Assembly (NCBI GenBank): GCA_034509735.1
Contig: JACGWO010000010.1
Span: forward strand, 18,117,193-18,181,192
DNA length: 64,000 nucleotides
Reading direction: 5' to 3'
DNA from: Sesamum alatum
Taxonomy: Eukaryota; Streptophyta; Magnoliopsida; Lamiales; Pedaliaceae
Part shown: positions 55,252-64,000 of the stretch, one piece after another
Numbering within the stretch: the stretch's first letter is position 1
Layout of the letters: each line of letters opens with the position of its first letter
Program-made: the position numbers and the translations under genes
Notes under the pieces: generated by a model
Database searches by the model: none
Seen by the model: the letters and a program-made list of their open reading frames with translations, nothing else
Told to the model about the DNA's origin: nothing

Positions 55252-56007
55252 AACACATGCCAGAGCCAACGATAACCCTGATGCGAGGACACAAAACGGC
55301 AACCCTCCTCGTGCGAGCGCACAAAACACTCATTCGAAAGACACAAACACTCATTAGAGAGACCATCACAGTTTCCTAGTCAGTACCCTAAAATATTTAT
55401 AGTAGTAACATTGAAGCTGCTAATTGTACATACTCTTTTTCCCTTACCAATTAATACATCCAAATGGATACCTCTAGCCACATTTTAATCTAAATTTCAT
55501 CAATCATCTCTAAAATTAAAAGATATAACTTTAACGAATTATACACTAAAATCAGCAAAAACATGAAAAATAGGTGTAAATTATATGACCTACTTGTATC
55601 CTGTCAAAGAAACCTTAATTTTTTTTTAGATTTTGGTATACCTTTTTCATTTTTGTGTTTTAAGAAAATAATGTCTTTTTTTTTAATCTATTGAAAGCTG
55701 TATATGCTTTTTGTTCCAAAAACTAACAGAAATATATAAAGATATATTTATTCGTTAAATAAAACCTTGATTGAAAAAATGCAATTTTAATGCTTTAAGT
55801 ATGGAGTGACAATTTGGCCTTGTACAAATCAATTTTGATAATTTTATCTCGTAATTTAAAAAAATTTGCAAATTGAAAAATAAAATGACTGAAAAAGTCA
55901 ACCAATAACTTGCAATTTTCCTACAATTTTAACAAATTCCAACAATTTTTCTTCGTTACCGAACAAACTTTTTATAGTTACCAACCCCATCTTCACATAA
56001 TTAAAAT

Positions 56008-56246
56008 GGGATAAATACAATTTACCTCCGGTGATATAACAAATGAACAAAAATCATCTTTTAAAAAAATAATTAGCAAATTATCCCTGTAATCTTAAAA
56101 TGAAGCAAATTACTCCCTTTATTTTCTCTTGATAGGGGGATGATTTGCTTTATTTCTCAAAATACAGGGAGATAATTTGCTAATTATTTTATCACATGGA
56201 TTTTTGCTCATTTCTTATATTATTGGGGATAATTTGCATTCATCCC
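56008..56246. mobile_element. MITE-like foldback element
   Basis: Two arms of about 110 bp are inverted copies: left 'GGGATAAATACAATTTACC..' (56008 on) and right '..GGTAATTTGCATTCATCCC'-like (to 56246). Inside both arms the strings 'aataattagcaaattatccctgta' and its complement pair. TTAAAAT occurs on both sides (56001-56007 and 56250-56256) as a possible target duplication, three bases off on the right. There is no coding capacity. Confidence 0.7.
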
Positions 56247-57300
56247 TGATTAAAATTGCAAGTTTTCCAATCTTAATAAAATACCTCAAGTCTTTAATAA
56301 TCTGCGCCAAACTTTATAACGAACTTTAGTTATCCTTGTTTTTCAAACTTTGTTCATCTGAAAATAGAAAAATTTTAATAGACATATAATGTAATGTCAT
56401 GCAAATTGGTGGTGCAGGGTGCAGGGAGCAGGGTCCCTGGACTGACGGGATTCATGTGATCCCTTAAAGCAGCGGTATGAAAGACGTATGACTTGACGTG
56501 CTGACATGACTGCAACACACACAGAGCACACACTCCTGTCAGCTGGAAGGAAACCAGTGTAGTTTATATACAGGAGAATATGTGTAGGCCATCCATCTAC
56601 GTATGAACTTATCTATCTACATACATATATATACTCGTCGAATTAATTATACACAAAGATAAGTAAGGTCGTCGAGTGTCGACTGTCTTAATTTTTTGCC
56701 AGATATATATAGAAACCCTAATGCTTTATTTGGTTCTTGGATATCAATGAGAGGACAAATAAAAAAGAATATTTGTAACTATCAGGTAATAGTTATTTTG
56801 TATTTAGCTTAGTGTTTTTTATGATAATATTTACCTTTTTTTGGTTAAAACTAAAATTCAAACGTGTTAAAATGGTCGGCCAAAATATTAGAGAACTCTA
56901 GGGAATTTGGAATATAATGAAATTCTTGATATCTTAATTTAATTACTCGTGTTGGACACAAAGCGATTTTTTTTGGTAAAAATTCCTAAACTCGTGAATT
57001 TGATAGGAATCTCGATTTTACCTTCCACAAATTAATTTTTTTGTTATTTTTGTCTCATTATTTTTAAACTCGCCACCCATAACTCAAAAGGCTTTACAAT
57101 TTTTGGTTCCAGCCTTAATTTCGTTCAATTGCATACAAAAACATCAACAACACCCATAGGGGACTAGAATTACAATTCTTTTGGAGTTGTGGGATACAAT
57201 GTGGTCAGTTACAATATAGAAGTAAAATTACAAAGAGCTTAACTTGTGGGACATAAATATAATTTTTCCACTATCAGATGACATAAGACTATATTTGGAC

Positions 57301-57320
57301 TGATATATATATATATATAT
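57301..57320. repeat. (TA)n microsatellite
   Basis: An uninterrupted run of about ten TA units in AT-rich intergenic DNA. Confidence 0.85.
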
Positions 57321-57790
57321 GGGTTTGAGGAAAGAATATTATTTTATTTTTAAATAATTCAATATTAGAAAAATTTGAAATTCGTCAATATTCAACAAAA
57401 TATAATTTAACTTTAAGGTTGGAGGATTTATAGAATTATCCAAATAATTCTAAGAAATTTATTACTAGAAATTTGAAGTCATGACTTTAAATCCATCCAT
57501 CCAAATGTAGCTTAATAAAATTGTAAAGACTTGATAGAAAAAAAAAAAAAAAGAAGAAGAATATTGTCACAACTATCTAGCAAATTATCATTAATGATAT
57601 AAAATAAATATCAATACTATTTATTTTATCCGAATAATTCTACAAGTTTTAATCATACACCTAGTATTGTCTTGGGCTACGTCTGAATTTCACTATTGAT
57701 AGTAAAATTAATAGTGATAAAAAAAGGGATTATTAGCGATAAAATTAGTATTGACAATTTATTATTTTTTTTAATTACCAATTCTTATTA

Positions 57791-58056
57791 GGGATAATTA
57801 CATCTATACTTTCGATATGTGGTTTATTTATACAAACTACCTCTACTTTCTAAAAATTACGCACCAAAAATGTAAACATTATTTTCACAAACCACAAATA
57901 CTTTTTAAAAAATTACACATATATACATTCCAAGAACGTCAACACCATTACACAAATTATCACTATTTTATCTGACAGGGGTGGTTTTTGTATTACGCAA
58001 AAATAAGTATGATTTGGGTATATAGATCATAAATCAAGACTATAAATATAATTATC
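57791..58056. mobile_element. Probable degenerate foldback (MITE-like) element
   Basis: Left arm 'GGGATAATTACATCTATAC' (from 57791) pairs imperfectly with 'TATAAATATAATTATC' (ending 58056), with similarity extending about 45 bases. The centre has paired segments around 'aaaccaca' and 'ggtggtttttg'. It is more decayed than 56008-56246. Confidence 0.45.
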
Positions 58057-58150
58057 TTTTTAATTATCTCACATATATTCCTAATTACGAATATTTATAA
58101 CTTAAGCAAGTAACATTGTTAATTCGTTATTCCAATATTATTGCATGATG

Positions 58151-58165
58151 AATCATCTCCCACAT
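58151..58165. repeat. LINE target site duplication, left copy
   Basis: AATCATCTCCCACAT, repeated as AATCATCTCCCATAT at 63844-63858 after the A-rich tail. One difference in 15 bases fits target-primed reverse transcription followed by some decay. Confidence 0.9.
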
Positions 58166-58192
58166 CGACAAAATAGACATTAAAAAGAATCC

Positions 58193-59348
58193 ATGCTCCC
58201 GCAAACTCCCCCGAATCCCAACCCTAGCCCTACCGTTTCCCCTCGGCCACCTGAGCGCCCCTCCCCCCCCGATCGACGGTGAACTTTCCTAGAAGCCCTC
58301 ACCGGGGTACCAGACATCGACTCTGAACCCCAATCACCTCGCGCAACAAAGAAGATCTTCTCAGCGGCCGAGGAATACTATGGCAAACCAGGTGTGCACC
58401 GAGGGGGGCGCGCAATCAACTTCTCTGTGGAAGAAACGGAACAACTGGCAACACTGTTTAAGTACGCCCTCATCGCAAAATTCTCCCATGGCTACCCCAG
58501 CATGCAAGCAATCCGAGCCTATTTCACACGGCTAGGGTTGAGAGGCGCTTTTTCCATAGGAGTGATCAACGTTAAGCACATTATCATCAGACTTCATAAT
58601 GAAGAGGACCTTTCCCGTGTATGGCTCAAGCATATATTGTATATCGACGTCTTTTCGATGCGCATCTTCAAGTGGTCTCCGGACTTTCACCCCAAGATCG
58701 AGTCCCCTATCACCCCAGTGTGGTTACGTTTTCCTGAACTGCCTATGACCTCTTTCACAAGAAAGCTTTGTTTGGAATCGTCAGTTTGATCGGTGTGCCG
58801 CTGAAACTTGACGAGGCTACGGTTGATGGTCTACAAACTAGTGTTGCAAGAGTTTGTGCGGAACTGGACTTACTGAAGCAGCGTCCCGAGTCGCTATGGA
58901 TCGGGACGAATGGCAAATATTTCTCCCAGCCAGTGCTTTACGAGCGGTGCCCTCGATATTATTGCGATGTCGGCACTTGGGACACGGGGAGGAGGACTGT
59001 CGAGAAGGAAAGGACCAACAACCTGATATGCCACAAGATCAAACAGATCTACATAAGATCATTGATGCGAGGAGGTGAAATAACCCTGAGACATTGACGG
59101 AACAGGCCAAAATCCCAAGCCTCAGCCCCGATCAGCATCACAACGTTGAGGCCTTGTCCAAACACGCTTCCACAACCCAAATTGAACCAGCGGCCAGAGG
59201 CAGCACTCAAGTACAGGGGGAGGACAAAGAGGCTAGTGATTTCGATAGTATGCCGAGCCTTGACACTATTCTAGAGAATGATGACAAATCGGTAGATCAG
59301 ACTGCCCCTGTGCCGCGTGACGATGCTCACACCCCGCCTATTTTGTAA
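58193..59348 (+). pseudogene. LINE ORF1 (DUF4283/CCHC-type), frameshifted
   Basis: Begins MLPQTPPNPNPSPT, a Pro-rich start, at the first ATG after the target duplication. The frame is lost near a run of eight C (58263-58270) and again near 58290. The DUF4283-like domain (58394-58789) reads 'FSHGYPSMQAIRAYFTRLGL', 'FSIGVINVKHIIIRL' and 'MRIFKWSPDF', then shifts to the next frame (58768-59097) with 'GVPLKLDEATVDG' and 'ARVCAELDLLK'. A CCHC-like knuckle ('YERCPRYYC..C', 'LGHGEEDC') is split between frames. The acidic tail ends at the stop at 59348. ORF1 protein would bind LINE RNA. Confidence 0.85.
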
Positions 59349-59650
59349 GGGGATCAAAATCCCATTCGCACGATATTTTTTTTTAGCCGACAAACGAAAT
59401 CTGAGGGGAATGATGGCTCGGGTCAGCTTGCAGCCCACCTAGCTGACCCTAGTGATGTTGGTGACCAAGAGGGATCATCGTGGAACTTGCCGGGTAATGA
59501 GGCCGTCGTGGACCTTGCAGGAGACGATGAGGGTTTTATGGACGCCAAGGTGAGGGGCCGGCATCATCGTGGCCTGTCCGTGGGATGTCCCGAGAGAATT
59601 ATGACCCGCAGCCATGCCCGTGCTTGTTTCGTGTCTTGTCATAGTGATCA

Positions 59651-60482
59651 ATGAATGCAATCATTTGGAACGCCCAGGGTATCGAAAATAAACAAAATAT
59701 TTTTCGATGTTTGTGTAAGTTACATAAATTAAATCCTGTTGGCTTAATAGACCAGCGTGTGCAATGGGAGAATGTTCTAACTTGCAAGCATTTGAGTTTT
59801 AATGTTGTGGTCAAGAACTGTAATAACCAAATTTGGTGCCTGATGGATAACACCATTGTATATGAGGTGCTGAGGGACGAAGAGCAACTCCTACATTTGA
59901 AATTGGAAGTTCCCTTTATCAGCCATCCGATCCTAGTTACCTTGGTTTATGAGAAATGCAATAGAGTGGAACGGGAGGCCATTTGGGCATTCATGCGTAG
60001 TATGGGTGACCAAACACTACCTTGGTTCATTGGTTGGGATTTCAATTCGGTCGTCACTGTTTCTGAACGTTCCAATGGTGTGTACTTGACGCATCATTCT
60101 ATTGAGGAGTTCAGCGAGGCTATTTTTTATAGCGGCTTTAACCGATATCGGCTTCGAGGGTAGTCAGTATACTTGGGCTGACCATCGATTATGGCAGAGG
60201 CTGGATCGGGTCCTTTTCTCCAGCGAATGGATTGACACCATCCCCCCGACAATGGTGACTCACTTGGCGCGCTCCTCGTCGGACCACTGCCCGTTCCCCA
60301 TTCAGGCGAAAGGCCACGTTACCACCCACACCTTCTGCATTTCGTTTTCTAAACATGTGGTTGAGACATCTGTATTTCATGGATGTGGTGCAAGGCAATT
60401 GGTCTTTTCCCACGGTTCGGGTGGGGTTGGCCCGATTTTCAAAAAACCTCAAGCGGCATGTATTTGGGAACATCTTTGCTAA
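59651..60482 (+). pseudogene. LINE ORF2, endonuclease domain, frameshifted
   Basis: The first ATG gives MNAIIWNAQGIENKQ, the usual 'WN.RG' start of plant LINE endonucleases (Arg is Gln here). 'PWFIGWDFNSVV' keeps the D-x-N metal-site pair (normally GDFN), and after a frameshift near 60120 come 'SQYTWADHRLWQRLDRVL' and 'SSSDHCPF' with the catalytic Asp-His. The Glu usual in 'LLE..' appears altered ('GLIDQRV'). This domain nicks target DNA at T-rich sites. A stop at 60482 and others follow. Confidence 0.85.
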
Positions 60483-61740
60483 CTCAAAGTAGCTGAAGCG
60501 GCGGCTTTACAGGCGGAGCAATGCTATGACTGAGCGCCGACGGAGACTAATCTGATGGAGATGAACCGTTGTACGGCGCAACTCACTTACGCCCTCGCTA
60601 TTGAAGAGGATTATTAGCTTCAAAAGGCGGCTTGTAAATGGGTAATTGAGGGTGAAAGGAACACACGATTTTACCACTCCATGGTAAGGAAGAAGCGCGC
60701 TCACACGACTATCACCTCTATCGCACATGACGACCAGTTGATCGAAGAGGGAGGCCCCCTTGCGGTGTCATAGGTGGATCATTTTCAGCGACTGCTGACT
60801 GCGGACAGTGAGCGCGCAACACCTCTATTGCTGCATAATGTCCCCTGTTTACTCTCGGGCACACAAGGGGAGATGTTGTCCCACGATACCAGCATTGAGG
60901 AGATGAAACAAGTGATCTTCGGGATGGTGGCGGAGAGTGTCGTGGGGCCGGATGGCTTTAATGCGCTCTTCTACCACAAATGCTGGGACATTATTAAGAA
61001 TGATGGTGTCGACGCAGCAAATGATTTTCTTAGAGGGATGTCGGTACCGATCAACTACACGGCAACGATGATAGTGCTCATCCCGAAGGTGAAGCACCCG
61101 ATGCAATATAGTGAGTTCCGTCTGATCAGTTTGTGTAATACGAAAAATAAATTCTTGACCAAGTTGCTCAATGAACGATTGCGCTACCTGCTGCCATCCC
61201 TGATCACCCAAAATCAAAGTGGCTTCATCCCTTCCCGAAAAATCGGTGATAACATTCTCCTTGCACAGGAGATCTTGCACGCGGTGGGAGAGAATTGGAT
61301 GGATTGGAATGTGGCCCTCAACTTGGATTTGGCTAAGGCTTACGATAAAGTGGATTGGGATTTTCTTGTGGTGGTTCTTGAGCGCCTCGAATTTCCGGCA
61401 TGATGGACGACACTGGTCAGAAATTGCATCTCCAATTGCTGGTTCTCTATTTTGATCAATGGATCGACGCACGACTTCTTTAAATCCACGAGGGGCCTGT
61501 GGCAGGGCGACCCACTCTCGCCCACTTTATTTGTGTTGGCATCCGAGTACTTATCACGAAATCTGAATGCTCTAATGGCCTTGGATTGGACAGTAGTTTT
61601 TAAAGGGAGCGAGGGAATTTCTCACTTAGCTTATGCGAACGGCGTGCTTATTTTTACGAACTCCAAGACTAAAAGCTTGGAAAACATCATGGCCTTCCTG
61701 CGGTCGTTTGAAGAGGCCTCCAGCTAGAGCGTTAACCCAG
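60483..61740 (+). pseudogene. LINE ORF2, reverse transcriptase, active site lost
   Basis: The open stretch 60774-61403 carries plant LINE RT motifs: 'PDGFNALFYHKCWDII', 'IVLIPKVKHP', 'FRLISLCNTKNKFLTKLL', 'NQSGFIPSRKIGDNIL', and 'LNLDLAKAYDKVDW' with a catalytic Asp. After a stop (TGA at 61401-61403) the next part (61452-61727) has 'GDPLSPTLFVLASEYLS' and then 'HLAYANGVLIF', in which YADD has become YANG. Both Asp of the box are gone, so the enzyme is dead even apart from frameshifts. Confidence 0.88.
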
Positions 61741-63015
61741 CTAAAAGCTCTTTTATTGTGGCATCTGCTGCCCCACTGCTCATTAAGCGGCGGATTAAGA
61801 GGCGGATTAAGAGGTTGACGGGCTTTAGGCTCCAATCCTTCCCTTTTCGCTACCTAGGCGCGCCGGTTTTTGTGGGGAGGCAACGACTCAATTACTATGA
61901 GGGGCTGATTGACGGTATGGCTGCCAAGATTGGTGGTTGGGAAAAGAAATTTGTTTCATACGGGGGACATCTAGAATTCATCAAATTAGTTCTCTTAGCT
62001 ATGCCGGTTCATTTATTGGCGGTCCTTAAGCCGCCTAAAGGGGTCATCCTACGTATCGAACGGATGCTCAAAAAGTTCTTTTGGGGTTCCTCGTGCACGG
62101 TAAAATGGATACATTGGTCTGCGTGGTTACATCCATGTTGGCCGGTGAAGGAAGGGGGTCTTGGGGTACAAAGCCTTTCCGACTTCGTCGATGTCTTCTC
62201 TGCCAAACTTTGGTGGCATTTCCGCACAAGCACATCTCTGTGGCCTGAGTTCCTTAGGAAGAAATATTGTAAAAGATCATGCCCAACGTCAACAAAGATT
62301 TTTTCGACGGGATCTCCCAAATAGCATCGTCTACAGCGTGTGCGGATCACTGCTGAACGAACATATTTTGGGCTTTAGGTAAGGTCGACCTTTGTTTTTG
62401 GCATGACGTATGGATGGAGGAGGGTTCACTTGCAGCCATTGTAGATCCTCCTTTTGAATTCCATGAGATGATACATTACTATTGTAAGGATGGTCAGTGG
62501 GATGAGGAGAAACTCAACAGGATCCTGCTCGACGGTGTCATAAGGCGACTACTTGTTGTACCTTTTGACCTCGCCTCCGACGACAGGCCGAGATGGAAGC
62601 CCACCCAATCGGAAATTTTACGATCAGGTCTGTCATTGCAGTTGGCCGAATTGGGGGGGCTGTTAGACCTCTGCTTTGGGACGTTTGGCACAAGGCAGTC
62701 TCCCCATAAATGTCGATTTTTGTGTGGTGTTTGTTACACAATTTTGTGCCGGTGGATGAGCGGCTTCGAGAGAAGGGCCTTTCGATCGTATCTCAGTGTC
62801 AGTGATGCGCCACCAGCGAGACAATCCCACATCTCTTCTTGAATAGAAAAGTGGCAAGGGAGGTGTGGACTCATTTTGGGGGGCTGTTTAATTTTATGCC
62901 CCCTCAGACCCAATTCATCTCATCAATGCTTTCAAGCATTGCAGCTCTCGAGTCCTTATGTACAGAGGGGTCATGCTCTCCTGATCATTCCAATACTTGT
63001 GCTCTGGTTCTTTTA
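61741..63015 (+). pseudogene. LINE ORF2, RT C-terminal and zinc-binding region
   Basis: 61758-62324 continues the LINE frame with 'YLGAPVFVGRQRLNYYEGLID', 'KIGGWEKKFVSYGGHLEFIKLVL' and 'FFWGSSCTVKWIHWSAW', standard for plant LINE thumb/connection. A tandem 12-bp duplication (CGGATTAAGAGG) around 61793-61816 adds extra Arg/Lys residues. Further pieces (62414-62842) contain the zinc-binding 'RVT' region with several frame changes. Confidence 0.78.
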
Positions 63016-63019
63016 GCGT

Positions 63020-63703
63020 ATGCGAAATGATGCGAAATTCAACAACATGCGGTTCATTTCTAGCAAGATTATTCGACGGGTTCAAGGGCACCTGACCTGC
63101 TTATTTAAAGCTGACGGCTTCATAGCAGGGAATTGGGAAAGAGATCTTGAAATGGCCTCTAAGATGGGTTTGTCGTTTATTAGGCCGCAACCAAAACGAC
63201 CGGTCCTAGTCCGCTGGGACAAGCCCCGCATGGGCTGGTGGAAACTCAATACCGATGGAGCTTCGAAGGGTAACCCCGGATGTGCTGGGGCGAGAGGCCT
63301 GATCAGAGACAGCTACGGGACTCTCATCTTGGCTTTTGCAGACTACCTTGACATAAAATCGAATACCTATGCAGAACTATTCGCCGTCATCCGAGGCATT
63401 GATGTGGCTCAAAAGGCGGGGTGTGTGCAGCTATGGAATGAGCTTGATACTCAGGTAGTGCTCCAGATAATTCATTTGGACGAGGGCCACTGGCGGCTTA
63501 AGGGATTGCTCACTCGTTCTCGGATTTTGCGCTGTCAAATGACTGTGGTATTCACCCACATTTTTAGAGAAGGCAACCAACCAGCGGATTATCTCGCTAA
63601 TGTTGTGTGCCAGCACCAAACTTCCAGGGTTTTCACGCGGACGGAGGGATTTTTAGCCTTATTGATTCGTCATGATAATTTATTTTCCAGTTTTCGTTTT
63701 TAG
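63020..63703 (+). pseudogene. LINE ORF2, C-terminal RNase H domain
   Basis: The longest open frame in the LINE (227 codons). It reads 'KLNTDGASKGNPGCAGARGLIRD' (first Asp), 'NTYAELFAVIRGIDVAQKAG' (Glu), 'WNELDTQVVLQII' (Asp) and 'HIFREGNQPADYLAN' (last Asp). All four catalytic positions are present, so the domain itself looks intact, but upstream breaks separate it from a usable start. RNase H at the end of ORF2 is typical for many plant L1 elements. The stop is at 63701-63703, and the 3' untranslated tail runs to 63843. Confidence 0.88.
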
Positions 63704-63858
63704 ACTAATTGATTCTTTTGTAAAGGGAGTAAGTACTCCTCATTTCTTTTACAAATGTGTAAAGGGTCTTTGAAATTAATAAATGGATAGGGGTCCAGCC
63801 AAATCCCCCGCCACGACATCGACGGCTTCATTAAATAAAAAAAAATCATCTCCCATAT

Positions 63859-64000
63859 CCCTTCTTTTTATTTTTGGAACAGTTAAAAATGAATTAGTTG
63901 AGTTATGTACGAACGGACACTCAAACACAAAAACATCAAAAAAAAAGTAAAAGTTTCAATATACACGGAGGTTTCGTAATAAAAAAGTTGTGCGGTTGAT
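63859..64000. other. AT-rich sequence after the LINE
   Basis: No recognisable gene or repeat. It is the continuation of the DNA interrupted by the LINE at 58165. Confidence 0.6.

Larger units (their letters stand above)
55252..58150. other. AT-rich intergenic sequence
   Basis: No LTR, primer site or protein-like frame is visible. It contains two foldback elements (listed separately), a TA microsatellite, several A/T runs and a less AT-rich patch at about 56410-56560. It may be older single-copy DNA or decayed repeats I cannot identify. Confidence 0.6.
58166..63843 (+). mobile_element. Full-length plant L1-type LINE, inactive
   Basis: A 5.7 kb non-LTR retrotransposon bounded by 15-bp target duplications and ending in an A tract (63837-63845). 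It has ORF1 (nucleic-acid binding), ORF2 (endonuclease, RT, zinc-binding region, RNase H) and only about 27 bp before the first ATG. Full length is unusual, as most LINE copies are 5'-truncated. Both ORFs contain frameshifts and stops, and the RT active site is mutated, so it is not mobile now. Confidence 0.92.

Noticed and set aside
60849..61472. 207-codon minus-strand frame opposite LINE RT
   Set aside because: It is the complement of a clear RT coding region and has no domain of its own.

Overview
The window reads as intergenic heterochromatin of a flowering plant, most likely a eudicot. It is AT-rich and contains no recognisable host gene. Nearly every base up to about 55.25 kb belongs to LTR retrotransposons nested inside one another. 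A 2.9 kb AT-rich stretch with small foldback elements follows, and then a full-length but decayed plant L1-type LINE. The initiator-tRNA-Met primer sites, the copia gene order (gag-PR-IN-RT-RH), a Tat-like Ty3/gypsy pol and a LINE with a C-terminal RNase H all point to a plant. Names used below are local labels: cop-A, cop-B and cop-P are copia elements, LTR-C to LTR-O are single LTRs, gyp-F is the gypsy element.

Left nest (1-27245). LTR-K, a decayed copia LTR, was entered by LTR-J. LTR-J was entered by the copia element cop-B (minus strand, target duplication CGTTT on the visible side) and by solo LTR-I (ATTGA). cop-B was in turn entered by LTR-H (in its 3' LTR), by the complete element cop-A (3926-13749, ATGTC) and by solo LTR-C (GCATT, inside gag). 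cop-A retains gag, protease, integrase, part of RT and RNase H on the minus strand, but with frameshifts, a stop, a lost integrase catalytic residue and a missing block of RT.

Middle junction (27246-31249). A plus-strand LTR with part of its leader (LTR-G) meets a minus-strand LTR of the same family (LTR-L). Together they form a large imperfect inverted repeat, apparently fused by a deletion.

Right nest (31250-52880). gyp-F, a Tat-like gypsy element, carries its LTR, a CpG-decayed primer site, and broken gag, PR, RT, RNase H and a second RNase H; integrase and the 3' LTR are absent. It was entered by solo LTR-E (TGAAT), itself entered by solo LTR-D (TGAAA); by the complete copia cop-P (36913-46849, AAGCC); and by solo LTR-O (ACTTT). 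A copia leader and 5' LTR (LTR-M) cap the nest.

The copia elements fall into four LTR families that look unrelated over much of their length, yet all have LTRs of about 2.0-2.2 kb, a shared ~110-bp module inside the LTR, and an unusually long leader (about 1.8-2.3 kb) between primer site and gag. The leader has the same landmarks in cop-A, cop-B and cop-P: a CG-rich block, small hairpins, a 9-bp hairpin with compensating base changes, and two copies of a CACGA-TCGTG palindrome about 80 nt apart. All three also appear to lack the same block of RT at nearly the same junction. I infer a long-lived non-autonomous copia lineage moved in trans, with the leader carrying the recognition signals. This is the most interesting reading of the window and can be tested by alignment.

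Limits: coordinates of truncated junctions are by eye and may be off by tens of bases. Statements about identity are visual, and no database was searched.
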